Assembly: GCA_002529455.1 (NCBI GenBank)
Contig: NYMS01000019.1
Span: 58,559-122,558, forward strand
Direction: 5' to 3'
Length of the DNA stretch: 64,000 nucleotides
Source of the DNA: Glycomyces fuscus
Lineage (GTDB): Bacteria; Actinomycetota; Actinomycetes; Streptosporangiales; Streptosporangiaceae
Part shown: positions 46,738 to 56,029 of the stretch, piece after piece
Layout: every line of letters starts with the position of its first letter
Numbering within the stretch: position 1 is the first letter of the stretch
The notes under the pieces: generated by a model
Databases searched by the model: none
The model's input: the letters and a program-made list of their open reading frames with translations, nothing else
What the model was told of the DNA's origin: nothing
Program-made: the position numbers and the translations under genes

Positions 46738-46947
46738 GGTGACCCCGAATCGGTCCCACCTGAAGACTTGTTCTCGGCTGTTCCCCTCACCTTCACCGGC
46801 GTGTAGGGAGGAGGGCTCGGCGGCGTTCACGCCCGAAGGCAATCGCGTACCGACGGTGAGGGGCGCCTCCCGGGGCGTGCGCGGGCGCGGCCGGGCCCGG
46901 GGCCGCCCGGTCCGACCCGCGCCGCGGTGTCGACCGGCGCCCGCACG

Positions 46948-46982
46948 GCACCGCCCGCCAGGACGTTCCTGGCGGGCGGTGC
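46948..46982 (-). terminator. Terminator of the fab operon
   Basis: A perfect 16-bp stem (GCACCGCCCGCCAGGA and its complement) with a three-nt loop, 38 nt past the fabF stop. Confidence 0.7.
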
Positions 46983-47019
46983 GGGGTTCGCGGACGCGGC
47001 GGCCGCGTCGGGCGAGGGG

Positions 47020-48258
47020 TCAGGCGCGGCGGAAGACCACGGCGATGTTGTGCCCGCCGAACCCGAAGGACTCGTTGATCGCCGCGACGTCGCCGGCGGG
47101 CATGTCCCGGGGCTTGTCGCGGACGATGTCCACGGCCACGCCCGGGTCGAGCTCCTCGATGTTGATGGTCGGCGGGATGCGCCCGTCGTGCAGCGCCAGG
47201 ATGGTCGCGATCGACTCCACGGCGCCCGCGCCGCCCAGCAGGTGGCCGGTCATGGACTTGGTGGAGGTCACCGCGACGCGGTCGGCGACGGAGTCGCCCA
47301 GCGCGGTGCGGATCGCGCGCGTCTCGCCCACGTCCCCGGCCGGGGTGGAGGTGGCGTGCGCGTTGACGTGCACGACGTCCTCGGGGGTGAGGTCGGCGTC
47401 GGCCAGGGCCTGGGTGATGGCGCGGGCCTGACCGGTGCCCTCCGGTTCGGGCTGGACGATGTCGTAGGCGTCGTTGGTGTAGCCCACGCCCGAGGCGTGC
47501 GCGTACACGCGGGCGCCCCGGCGGGCGGCGTGCTCGGCCGACTCCAGGATCAGGATGCCCGCGCCCTCGCCCATGACGAAGCCGTCGCGGTCCTTGTCCC
47601 AGGGGCGGGAGGCGCGCTGCGGGTCGTCGTTGCGGGTGGACAGCGCGCGCATGGAGGCGAACGAGGCGATGTTGAGCGGGTGGATCGCGGCCTCGGTGCC
47701 GCCCGCGATCACCACGTCGGCTCGGCCGGAGCGGATCATGTCCACGCCGTTGGCGATGGCCTCGGCGCTGGAGGCGCAGGCGCTCACCGGCACGTGCGAA
47801 CCGGCCCGGGCGGTGTACTCCAGGCTGATCGCGGCGGCGGGGCTGTTGGGCATGAGCATGGGCACGGTGAAGGGGGAGACCCGCTTCCAGCCCTTCTCGC
47901 GGAAGGTGTCGTACTGCTCCAGGATGGTGAGGATCCCGCCGATCCCGCTGGAGACCACCACGCCCAGGCGGATCGGGTCGACCTCGGGGGAGCCGGCGTC
48001 CTGCCAGGCCTCCTGGGCGGCGATCAGCGCGAACTGCTGGGTGCGGTCCAGGCGGCGCAGGCGCGGCCGGGGGAGCTTCTCGGAGGGTTCCTGCGCGATC
48101 TGGCCGGCGAAGTGCACCGGGAGCTTCTCGTGCCACTCCTCCGGCAGGACGCTGATGCCGGAGCGGCCGTCGAGGAGCGCGGACCATGTGGTCGCGACGT
48201 CACCCCCGAGGGGGGTGGTGGCGCCGAGGCCGGTGACGACGACATCGGTCTTGGACAT
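47020..48258 (-). CDS. fabF: Beta-ketoacyl-ACP synthase II
   Basis: Condensing enzyme of fatty-acid elongation; 412 aa. Catalytic Cys in VSACASSAEAIANG, the two His in HVNAHATSTPAGD and TKSMTGHLLGGAG, and the final FGFGGHN glycine motif. Last gene of fabD-fabH-acpP-fabF; a hairpin stands between it and acpP. Confidence 0.96.
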   Translation of the reverse strand: MSKTDVVVTGLGATTPLGGDVATTWSALLDGRSGISVLPEEWHEKLPVHFAGQIAQEPSEKLPRPRLRRLDRTQQFALIAAQEAWQDAGSPEVDPIRLGVVVSSGIGGILTILEQYDTFREKGWKRVSPFTVPMLMPNSPAAAISLEYTARAGSHVPVSACASSAEAIANGVDMIRSGRADVVIAGGTEAAIHPLNIASFASMRALSTRNDDPQRASRPWDKDRDGFVMGEGAGILILESAEHAARRGARVYAHASGVGYTNDAYDIVQPEPEGTGQARAITQALADADLTPEDVVHVNAHATSTPAGDVGETRAIRTALGDSVADRVAVTSTKSMTGHLLGGAGAVESIATILALHDGRIPPTINIEELDPGVAVDIVRDKPRDMPAGDVAAINESFGFGGHNIAVVFRRA

Positions 48259-48350
48259 GATCCGATCGCCCTTCTCGTGGGTCGTTCCCGGCTGCGGGGC
48301 CGGGGCCGTTGGCGGATGTGAGGAAGTGGGGCCGGTTGTGGCGGCGGGTC

Positions 48351-48381
48351 GGGCGGCGGGGCGGGGTGTGCCCCGCCGCCC
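48351..48381 (-). terminator. Hairpin between acpP and fabF (possible attenuator)
   Basis: A perfect 12-bp stem, GGGCGGCGGGGC with its complement, and a seven-nt loop, starting ten nt past the acpP stop. Partial termination here would give more acpP than fabF message. Confidence 0.45.
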
Positions 48382-48390
48382 CGAACGGCT

Positions 48391-48630
48391 CTACTTCTGG
48401 ATGAAGTTGATGACGTCCTGGACCGTCTTGAGGTCCTTGAGCTGGTCGTCGGGGATCTCCACGCCGAACTTGTCCTGGGCGGCGACGGCGATCTCCACCA
48501 TGGACAGCGAGTCGATGTCCAGGTCGTCGACGAAGCTCTTCTCGGGGGTGACCTCGGAGGCCTCGGTGCCGACGATCTCCTCGATGATCTCGCCGAGGCC
48601 TGCCAGGATCTCCTGCTCGCTGTGCGCCAT
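48391..48630 (-). CDS. acpP: Acyl carrier protein
   Basis: A 79-aa carrier with the phosphopantetheine serine in DDLDIDSLSMVEIAVA. Acidic and helical as usual. Good GGAGAAA ribosome site before the ATG. It carries growing acyl chains between FabD, FabH and FabF. Confidence 0.97.
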   Translation of the reverse strand: MAHSEQEILAGLGEIIEEIVGTEASEVTPEKSFVDDLDIDSLSMVEIAVAAQDKFGVEIPDDQLKDLKTVQDVINFIQK

Positions 48631-48738
48631 GTCGTCTTTCTCCTTGCTCGGTGATTCGGTGTCGGTTCAGGGCCACCACGTGGGCCGCGGACTCGCGGAC
48701 CCGGTCGGTGTGGTGTGACCGCGGGCTCGGGCGGTTGC

Positions 48739-49695
48739 TCAGGGGATGCGGATCACCTGGGCGGCGTAGACCAGCCCCGCTCCGAAACCCAGGGTGAGTA
48801 CGGTGCTCCCCGAGGGCAGCTCCCCGCGTCCGGTCATCCGCGAGAGCGCGAGAGGGATGGACGCGGAGGAGGTGTTGCCAGCGGTGACGATATCGCGGGC
48901 CACGAGTGCCTGGGGCGCGCCCAGCTTCTTGGCGATGGCCTCCACGATGCGCAGGTTGGCCTGGTGGGGGACGAAGGCGGTCAGCTCCGAGGGCTCCACA
49001 CCCGCCCTCTCCAGGGCCTCCAGGGCCACCTTGTACAGCTCGGTGGTGGTCCAGCGGAAGACCGCCTGGCCCTCCTGGTAGAGGTACTTGTGGTCGCGCA
49101 GGTAGATCTTGTCGGCCCGCTCGCCGGAGGAACCCCACACCACGGGACCGATGCCCTGCTCCTCGGAGGCGGAGACGATCGCGGCCCCGGCGCCGTCGGC
49201 GAAGATCACACAGGTGCTGCGGTCGTCCCAGTCCACCCAGTCGCTGAGCTTCTCCGAGCCGATCACGAGCACGTTGCGGGAGCTGCCGCCCCGGACCATG
49301 TCCGAGGCCACGCCCAGGGCGTAGCAGAAGCCCGCGCAGGCGGCGTTGAGGTCGAAGGCGCCCGGGGCGGTGATGCCCAGCCTGGCGGCGACGGTGGCGG
49401 CCGTGTTGGGGATCTGGTCCTGCACGGTGCAGGTCGCCACGATCACCAGGTCGACGTCCTCGGGGGACAGGCCGCCGGCGGCCAGGGCCTTGCCGCCCGC
49501 GGCCACGGCCATGCTGGTCACGGTGTCCTCGGGACCCGCGATACGCCTTTCCCGGATGCCCACGCGGCTCTGGATCCACTCGTCGCTGGTGTCGACGCGG
49601 GCCTCCAGGTCGGCGTTGGTCATGACCCGGGAGGGCTGGTACTCGCCGAGGGCGGTGATCGCCGCGCCTCCGGGAGCTCTCGGGGAGTTGAACAT
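48739..49695 (-). CDS. fabH: Beta-ketoacyl-ACP synthase III
   Basis: Starts fatty-acid synthesis by joining acyl-CoA and malonyl-ACP; 318 aa. Catalytic Cys in DLNAACAGFCYALG, His in VPHQANLRI, Asn in TAGNTSSASIPLAL, and the SDEWIQSRVGIRERR N-terminus. The ATG is two nt before the fabD stop boundary, so they are tightly coupled. Confidence 0.96.
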   Translation of the reverse strand: MFNSPRAPGGAAITALGEYQPSRVMTNADLEARVDTSDEWIQSRVGIRERRIAGPEDTVTSMAVAAGGKALAAGGLSPEDVDLVIVATCTVQDQIPNTAATVAARLGITAPGAFDLNAACAGFCYALGVASDMVRGGSSRNVLVIGSEKLSDWVDWDDRSTCVIFADGAGAAIVSASEEQGIGPVVWGSSGERADKIYLRDHKYLYQEGQAVFRWTTTELYKVALEALERAGVEPSELTAFVPHQANLRIVEAIAKKLGAPQALVARDIVTAGNTSSASIPLALSRMTGRGELPSGSTVLTLGFGAGLVYAAQVIRIP

Positions 49696-49697
49696 GG

Positions 49698-50675
49698 TCA
49701 GCCTTCCTGGTCTGCGGCCGCGGGGTTCCCGGCGTGCTCCTTGACGAGGGCGCCGGCGCGGTCGAGGTCGTCGGGGGTCTTCACCGCGAGGAGCTCGACC
49801 CCGCGCAGCGCGCGCTTGGCCAGTCCGGTGAGCGTGCCCGCCGGGGCGAGCTCGATCATCGCGGTCACTCCGAGGTCGGCCAGGGTCTGGGTGCACGCGT
49901 CCCAGCGCACCGGGGAGGAGACCTGGGTGATGAGGCGCTCCAGGTACTCGGGCCCGCTCCCGACCACGGCGCCGTCGGCGTTGGAGAGCAGGCGCACCGT
50001 CGGGTCGGAGGGGGACAGGGGAGCGGCGGCCGCCCGCACCCGCTCCACGGCCGGGGCCATGTGCTCGGTGTGGAAGGCGCCCGCCACCGACAGGGGGCGC
50101 AGCCGCGCCCGCTCGGGCGGGTTCTCGGCGAAGGCCGCGAGCTGCGCGGTGGTGCCGGCGGCCACGATCTGGCCGGAGCCGTTGTCGTTGGCCGCGGTCA
50201 GTCCGGCGGAGGCGATCGCCTCCAGCACCTGTTCGCGGTCGCCGCCGAGCACGGCGGTCATGCCGGTCTCGGTCCGCGTCGCGGCCTCGGCCATGCCCCG
50301 GCCGCGCTCGGCGACCAACCCCAGGGCGTCCTTGGGGGACAGGACCCCGGCGATCACCGCGGCCGTGAACTCACCGACGCTGTGGCCCGCGACGGCGTCC
50401 AGCAGGGAGTCCTCGGCGGGCAGCGCCGGGGAGGGGGCGGCCAGGGGGCCGAGCAGGGCGGAGGCCGTGACGAGGCCGGCGCTGACCAGCAGGGGCTGGG
50501 CGACGGCCGTGTCACGGATCTCGTCCGCGTCCGCGGTGGTGCCGTAGCGCACCAGGTCCAGCCCGGCCACCTCCGACCACGCGTCGACCTGCGCGGAGAC
50601 ACCGGGCAGTTCGAGCCACGGGGAGAGGAAGCCGGGAACCTGGGCGCCTTGGCCGGGAGCAACGATTACAAGCAC
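49698..50675 (-). CDS. fabD: Malonyl-CoA:ACP transacylase
   Basis: Loads malonate onto ACP; 325 aa. Nucleophile in AVAGHSVGEFTAAV, His in LSVAGAFHTEHMAPA and N-terminal VAPGQGAQVPGFL. The GTG at 50675 has AAGG eight nt upstream. First gene of the operon, divergent from fasR. Confidence 0.95.
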   Translation of the reverse strand: MLVIVAPGQGAQVPGFLSPWLELPGVSAQVDAWSEVAGLDLVRYGTTADADEIRDTAVAQPLLVSAGLVTASALLGPLAAPSPALPAEDSLLDAVAGHSVGEFTAAVIAGVLSPKDALGLVAERGRGMAEAATRTETGMTAVLGGDREQVLEAIASAGLTAANDNGSGQIVAAGTTAQLAAFAENPPERARLRPLSVAGAFHTEHMAPAVERVRAAAAPLSPSDPTVRLLSNADGAVVGSGPEYLERLITQVSSPVRWDACTQTLADLGVTAMIELAPAGTLTGLAKRALRGVELLAVKTPDDLDRAGALVKEHAGNPAAADQEG

Positions 50676-50738
50676 GACATCAACCTTGCCCTGTAGGAGA
50701 TCACCAGTCAGAGGGGGAGGGGCACGAACTTCACTCGA

Positions 50739-50768
50739 CACCGTTTGTTGGGACTCCACAAAACGGTG
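50739..50768. promoter_or_regulatory. Candidate FasR operator between fabD and fasR
   Basis: CACCGTTT (50739-50746) and AAACGGTG (50761-50768) form a perfect inverted repeat with 14 nt between, centred about 80 nt upstream of fabD. FasR of related actinobacteria activates the fab operon from this gap. Confidence 0.5.
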
Positions 50769-50918
50769 CCGAACGCGTACCCACGGACCCAGAACCGGTG
50801 GGAGAGATCACTCTTCGACGGTACGCTGCGCGCGCGTCCGGTGACGCCAGTGGTGGTCGGCCGCCGTGGACGCGGGGCGGCCAGTCGGCGGGGTGCCGCG
50901 GGATGCGAACCTGGAGGG

Positions 50919-52190
50919 GTGAACACCGAACCCCGCCAGACCCAGGACGACCAGGACTCCACGGTAACCCCGGACGACGCGGAGGGCGCGGACACGTCCG
51001 CCGCCACCGAGCAGGAACGCGTCCGCGCCGAGACCGTGCGCCGCCTGGAGCGCTCCATGGGCGCGCTCGGCACGGCCGCCGTGGCGCGCATGGAACAGCG
51101 CCTCGGCTGGTTCCGCCGCATGTCGGCCGAGGACCGCTCGTGGATCGGCCTGGTCGCCCAGTCCGGGGTGGCCGCCTTCGTCGACTGGTTCCGCAACCCG
51201 GTGCGCGGCCGCCCGGCCATCACCGTCGAGGTCTTCGGCACCGCGCCGCGCGAGCTCACGCGCTCGGTCTCCCTCCAGCAGACCGTCGACATGATCCGCG
51301 TGGTCATCGACGTGGTCGAGGGCCAGGTGGAGGAGTTGGCCGCCCCCGGAGGCGCCCAGCAGCTGCGCGAGGCCGTGCTGCGCTACACGCGCGAGGTGGC
51401 CTTCAGCTCCGCGAAGGTCTACGCGCGCGCCGCCGAGGCGCGGGGCGCGTGGGACGCGCGCCTGGAGGCCCTGATCGTGGACGCCCTGCTGCACGGAGAC
51501 CAGGAGGACGGCCTCCAGACCTGGGGTTCGGCGCTGGGCTGGTCGCACACCCCGGTCGTCGCGGTGGCCGGGGAGGTCGGCGACGACGACGGGGGCAAGG
51601 TCCTGGACGACCTGCGCGCGGCCGCGCGCCGCCTCGGCCACGACGTGCTGGCCGGGATGCAGGGCCGCCGCGTGGTCGTGGTGGTCGGCGTGGGGGACCG
51701 CTACCCGGCGCAGGACCTGCCGGCCGCCGCCGCCGAACCGCTGGCCGGGCTCTTCGGCTCCGGCCCGGTGGTGGTGGGGCCCGCGGTCCCCGACCTGCGG
51801 GCCGCGGGGGCCTCCCTGCGCGCGGCGGTCAACGGGCTGAGGGCCGCGGTGGCCTGGCCGGACGCGCCGCGCCCGGTGCTCGCCGACGACCTGCTGCCCG
51901 AACGCGCGCTCCAGGGCGAGGCCGAGGCCCGCAGGCAGCTGGTCGAGGAGGTCTACGTCCCCCTGCTGGGCGCGGGGTCCCCCCTCCTGGACACGCTGTC
52001 GGTGTACCTGGAGCACGCCTCGTCGCTGGAGGCCACCGCGCGGATGCTGTTCGTGCACCCCAACACGGTCCGCTACCGGCTCAGCCGGATCGCCGAGCTC
52101 ACCGGGCGCACGCCCTCGGACGGGCGCGGTTCCTTCGTCCTGCGCGTGGCGGTGGCCCTCGGGCGGCTCGCGCGGGCCCGGGAGGGCTGA
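50919..52190 (+). CDS. fasR: FasR-type PucR/CdaR-family activator of fatty-acid synthesis
   Basis: A 423-aa regulator. The C-terminus has the PucR-type helix-turn-helix (TLSVYLEHASSLEATARMLF, followed by HPNTVRYRLSRI). A GGDEF-like middle part and an N-terminal helical part precede it. Divergent placement next to fabD is the conserved position of fasR in Streptomyces and Mycobacterium. The GTG at 50919 directly abuts GGAGGG, too close for ideal initiation; an upstream GTG at 50841 is an alternative. Confidence 0.85.
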   Translation: MNTEPRQTQDDQDSTVTPDDAEGADTSAATEQERVRAETVRRLERSMGALGTAAVARMEQRLGWFRRMSAEDRSWIGLVAQSGVAAFVDWFRNPVRGRPAITVEVFGTAPRELTRSVSLQQTVDMIRVVIDVVEGQVEELAAPGGAQQLREAVLRYTREVAFSSAKVYARAAEARGAWDARLEALIVDALLHGDQEDGLQTWGSALGWSHTPVVAVAGEVGDDDGGKVLDDLRAAARRLGHDVLAGMQGRRVVVVVGVGDRYPAQDLPAAAAEPLAGLFGSGPVVVGPAVPDLRAAGASLRAAVNGLRAAVAWPDAPRPVLADDLLPERALQGEAEARRQLVEEVYVPLLGAGSPLLDTLSVYLEHASSLEATARMLFVHPNTVRYRLSRIAELTGRTPSDGRGSFVLRVAVALGRLARAREG

Positions 52191-52458
52191 CCCCCGCGGG
52201 CGGGGGCCGGCCGGCCCCGGACCGGCCCGGCGGCGGGGAACCCGCCGTGTGACTCGATCGTTGCCTGTCATGTCCGTCCCCTTATGGAAGTTTCACCAGA
52301 GCCGGGTATGTCGGTAACTGGTTGTGTACGCCCGGGGACCACATGAAAAGGGATAGCTTTGTGGTGGGCGGATTGCCGACGGGACCGATGAAGCTGCGTC
52401 ATCCTCGGGCGGAGGTCCCCGCACCGCCCCGTCACGACGTTCTTGGGGGGTCAACGCT

Positions 52459-53574
52459 GTGGTCGAGCGACCGAGGATAGGGTCCCGGCTCTTCCGTCCG
52501 ATGATCGATTACGTTCTCGCGCCCACTCAGGAGGGTGAGCTGCGCAGACGGGCGCTGTTCTGGCTCCCCGCGCCGCTGCCCGTGCTGGGCGTGGTCTACC
52601 TGCTGGTCGGCGGTGAGCTGGCCGCCGCGGGGTGGACGATACTGCTGGCCGCCAGCGTGGGAGTGGGGACGCTGCTGCTGGCGCTGATCGTGCAGCCCAC
52701 CCCTCTGCCCGAGGGGCTGGTGCCGCAGGTGTCCGCGCGCCGCTCGCTGCACCGCTTCCGCCAGTTCACGGGGCTGCGCATCACGCTGGCCCTGGTCCCG
52801 GTGGTGATCGGCGCGGCCGCGTCGGTGATGGGCGGCGGCATGTACCCGCTGTTCGCCGCGCTGCTGCTGGCCTGGCCGCAGCTGCTGCTGGCCCTGCCCA
52901 CCTTCTTCACCATCACCAGGGCGCGCCGGGCGATGGAGGCGTGGGGCACCACCGCCTACCTGTGGCACGCGCTGTCGCGCCCGGCGAGGGTGACCTGGCC
53001 GGTCATCACCCCGGCGGTGCGCAGCTGGCGCTCCTGGCAGGCCGAGAACGCCAGGCAGGAGCAGCGCAAGGCGGAGGAGGAGCGGGCCTGGAAGGAGGCC
53101 GTGCGCGAGGAGAGCGAGAAGGCGGGGGACACCGCCGCCGATCCGGTCGTCGAGGAGCGCACCCGGCCCCTGCGGCCGGTGGACCAGGAGGCCACCGACG
53201 TGCTCCCGCACCTGGAGTCCGAGCGCCCGAAGGCGTCCCCGGGCTCCGACGGGGACGGCCCGACCGAGGTCCTGCCGCACCTGGGCGCCACGTCGGGGGA
53301 CGGGGAGCCCGGCAGGGAGGTCCAGCCGACCCGGGCGCTGCCCCACCTGGACGGTGGGGACACGGGCGCCGACGGGAACGCGGGGGAGGACGGCGAGGAG
53401 GCCGGTGGGGCCGAGCACGGCAAGGCCGACGCCGCCCCCTCCCGCACGCCCCGCGGCACGGTGAACCGGGCCCGCCACATCCTGGAGCAGGGCAGCGGCG
53501 CCCTCGGGCTCTCGGTGCGCCGGCCCCGGCGCGGCGCGCAGTCCACCCGGCGTCCGACGCCCAACAAGCCCTGA
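52459..53574 (+). CDS. Membrane protein with three LPHL repeats in its tail
   Basis: A 371-aa protein. Four hydrophobic segments fall in the first 165 residues (LFWLPAPLPVLGVVYLLVGG, GWTILLAASVGVGTLLLALI, ITLALVPVVIGAAASVMGG, LFAALLLAWPQLLLALPTFF). An Arg/Glu coiled-coil-like stretch follows near 190-220, then an acidic, disordered tail. In the tail T-x-(V/A)-L-P-H-L occurs at 246-252, 269-275 and 291-297. No known family. Single-gene unit with a GTG start. Confidence 0.65.
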   Translation: MVERPRIGSRLFRPMIDYVLAPTQEGELRRRALFWLPAPLPVLGVVYLLVGGELAAAGWTILLAASVGVGTLLLALIVQPTPLPEGLVPQVSARRSLHRFRQFTGLRITLALVPVVIGAAASVMGGGMYPLFAALLLAWPQLLLALPTFFTITRARRAMEAWGTTAYLWHALSRPARVTWPVITPAVRSWRSWQAENARQEQRKAEEERAWKEAVREESEKAGDTAADPVVEERTRPLRPVDQEATDVLPHLESERPKASPGSDGDGPTEVLPHLGATSGDGEPGREVQPTRALPHLDGGDTGADGNAGEDGEEAGGAEHGKADAAPSRTPRGTVNRARHILEQGSGALGLSVRRPRRGAQSTRRPTPNKP

Positions 53575-53649
53575 CCCGCCCGGGGGCGCCGTCGGCCGTA
53601 CCCCGGCCCGCGGCGCCCCCGGCGGTGTCCCGCTTCGGGCGGGAGGTCC

Positions 53650-55302
53650 TCAGACGTCCGTGCTCACGTGCGGCTCGGGCAGCGCGTCGGCCCCGCCCTG
53701 GGCGCAGTGGTACCAGGAGGCCCGTGCCCCGCGCCCGTCGAAGCCGACCTCGCCCAGGGTGTTGCCGAAGTAGGGGGCCGAATCCAGGTCCCAGCTCAGA
53801 TCGGGCTCGGGGACCCGGGCCATCCGGGTCAGGGCCCGCCCGAGCGCGCGCAGCGGCCGGCTCACCGACAGCCGCACCATGCGGCGCATGCTCGCCGGGG
53901 CCTGGTTGCACAGCGGGGAGGAGACCAGCTGGGCCACCCGGCTCGTGCCGCCCCCGCTGTGGCGGGCGCGTGCCAGGTAGGAGAAGTGCACGTCCCCGCC
54001 CAGGAACAGCACGGTGGCCGGGGCCGGGCCCCGTTCGCCCCGGGAGAGCTCCCCCACGGCGTCGGAAAGGCGGCGGAAGGAGTACTGGAAGGCGGCCCAG
54101 TGCTCCAGGTCGATGTCCTGGCGCAGCCGCTCGGCGGGCCCGCTGAACCACCGTCCCCAGGCTCCCGCGCACACCGCCTCGTTCCAGGCCTCCAGCCGGT
54201 GCACGGCCGGGGGCAGCAGCACCGGGACGGTCGAGGCGATCACGACGTGGTCCGGGCCGCCGGTCAGGTGCCCGTCCAGCCAGTCGTGGCCCTGGGGCCC
54301 CAGGATCGACCGGGACCCGTCGGAGGGGTCGCCCTCGCCCAGGGCGCGGGAGCAGCGGGTGTCGGCCATCACCACCCGGACCCCGCCGAAGTCGTGGCGG
54401 TGGCCCCACTGGTAGCTCGACGGCTCGTCGTGGGCCCGCCAGGCGAAGGCGTCGACCGGCTCCCCGGCGTCGCCGTCGGCGTCGCGCACCCGCGCCCACA
54501 GCGGGTCCTGCTCCCTCTCCTCGGGGGAGAGGTTGCCCAGGTGCTGGTACACCCAGTAGGAGCCCAGGCCGCTGGTGATGCGCCTGCGCCACCAGGGCAG
54601 CCGGTCCATGGCGCGCCGCCAGGCGGCCGAGGTGTTCCAGTCGTCGCGGATGTCGTGGTCGTCGAAGACCATCAGGGTCGGCACGGTGGACAGCAGCCAC
54701 CGCACCTGGGGGTCCCTCCAGGCCTGCCGGTACAGCTCGGCGTACTCGCCGTAGTAGACGACCTCGTCGTCCGGGTCGCCGTCGGTGCCCCGGCGGGCCC
54801 GCTCCTCGCGCAGGAAGGCGAGCATCGACTCCTGCACCTCGTCGGCGTAGACCTGGTCGCCGATGAGTAACAGCGCCAGGTTGTCCCCGACCGGTTCGCG
54901 GGCCAGCCGCCGTGCCGTGGCGCGCAGCATGTCGGGGCCGTAGCGGACCACGCCCTCGGGGGAGTCGTGGGTCGGAGTGTGGCAGGACCCGTACAGCAGC
55001 CGCGTGGGCGCCTCCGGGTCCACGGTGCGCACGGTGCTGGGAGGGAAGGGGCTGTCCGGCTCCGGCCAGACCCGGTCCTCGTCCAGGAACACCTCGTAGG
55101 GCAGGCGTACGCCGCGGGGCAGCCCTCCGACGGTGCAGACGGCGTAGTGGTGTCCGTGCACGGTGAAGGTCCGTGCGGCCGCCTCCGTCCCGCCGTCGAC
55201 CACGACACGCACCGTGCAGGGGGCGTCCGTCTCCACCCACACTGTGGCGGTGGTCTCTCCCGGGTGCCTGAGCAGGGGCCCCAGGAGCAAAGAAGCAGTC
55301 AC
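53650..55302 (-). CDS. PhoD-like alkaline phosphatase
   Basis: A 550-aa metallophosphatase of the PhoD group. Metal-binding blocks visible are LLIGDQVYADEV, VFDDHDIRDDWNTS, and FLGGDVHFSYLARA. A roughly 100-residue N-terminal beta domain precedes the catalytic part. No signal peptide, so it is probably intracellular, unlike classical PhoD. The GTG has an excellent AAAGGAGG site seven nt upstream. Confidence 0.85.
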   Translation of the reverse strand: MTASLLLGPLLRHPGETTATVWVETDAPCTVRVVVDGGTEAAARTFTVHGHHYAVCTVGGLPRGVRLPYEVFLDEDRVWPEPDSPFPPSTVRTVDPEAPTRLLYGSCHTPTHDSPEGVVRYGPDMLRATARRLAREPVGDNLALLLIGDQVYADEVQESMLAFLREERARRGTDGDPDDEVVYYGEYAELYRQAWRDPQVRWLLSTVPTLMVFDDHDIRDDWNTSAAWRRAMDRLPWWRRRITSGLGSYWVYQHLGNLSPEEREQDPLWARVRDADGDAGEPVDAFAWRAHDEPSSYQWGHRHDFGGVRVVMADTRCSRALGEGDPSDGSRSILGPQGHDWLDGHLTGGPDHVVIASTVPVLLPPAVHRLEAWNEAVCAGAWGRWFSGPAERLRQDIDLEHWAAFQYSFRRLSDAVGELSRGERGPAPATVLFLGGDVHFSYLARARHSGGGTSRVAQLVSSPLCNQAPASMRRMVRLSVSRPLRALGRALTRMARVPEPDLSWDLDSAPYFGNTLGEVGFDGRGARASWYHCAQGGADALPEPHVSTDV

Positions 55303-55430
55303 CCTTTCGCCTCCTTTCGACCAGGTTCGCACATGTGGGGGACGAGTATGGCCTCTCAGGGGGCCGTGCGCCATCCACAGCCGGCAGCGGGATGGTTGCA
55401 CGAGCGCCGCGCCTGCGCGAAGGTGGCGCT

Positions 55431-55838
55431 ATGCGGACACAGATCCTGGAGCTGCACACCGGTGGATCGGAGAGCATCACCGACATCACCCGCCAGTGCG
55501 GCGACTTCGTCGCCGAGACCGGAGGGGACGGACTGCTCAACGTCTTCGTCCCGCACGCCACGGCGGGTGTGGCGATCATCGAACTCGGGGCGGGGTCCGA
55601 CGACGACCTCCTCGCCTCCCTGGACGACCTGCTGCCGGCCGACGACCGGTGGCGGCACAAGCACGGCTCGCGGGGTCACGGAAGGTCGCACGTGATGCCC
55701 GCCTTCATCGCACCCCAGACCACCGTCCCGGTCGTCGGAGGCAGGCTCGAACTGGGCACGTGGCAGTCCATCGCCGTGGTGGACCTGAACGTGGACAACC
55801 CCGACCGGAGAGTGCGCCTGTCCTATCTCTCGTCCTGA
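55431..55838 (+). CDS. YjbQ/UPF0047 family protein
   Basis: A 135-aa protein with the family signatures NVFVPHATAGVAIIE, HGRSHVMPAFIAP and GTWQSIAVVDLN. Family members have weak thiamine-phosphate-synthase activity; the real role is unsettled. GAAGGTGG precedes the ATG. It is divergent from the phosphatase gene. Confidence 0.88.
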   Translation: MRTQILELHTGGSESITDITRQCGDFVAETGGDGLLNVFVPHATAGVAIIELGAGSDDDLLASLDDLLPADDRWRHKHGSRGHGRSHVMPAFIAPQTTVPVVGGRLELGTWQSIAVVDLNVDNPDRRVRLSYLSS

Positions 55839-55880
55839 CGCCCCGGACGCCCGGGGCGGGGGGCGAGGTTTGGCAACGCG

Positions 55881-55910
55881 TTGACGGAATATGCCGCTAG
55901 CGTGTGAACT
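55881..55910 (+). promoter_or_regulatory. Candidate promoter of the DUF3052 gene
   Basis: TTGACG (55881-55886) and TGAACT (55905-55910) are 18 nt apart, about 120 nt before the GTG start. Confidence 0.35.
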
Positions 55911-56029
55911 AGGCCATCAGCGATGGTCAGCGGACCCACGTGGCGGGCTCGGAAAACAGCCCGGCATCGTTGTGACAACTGCTTCGTGCAGGCAAGATTG
56001 AGAAAAACCATCTGTGGAGGAGAACTTTC

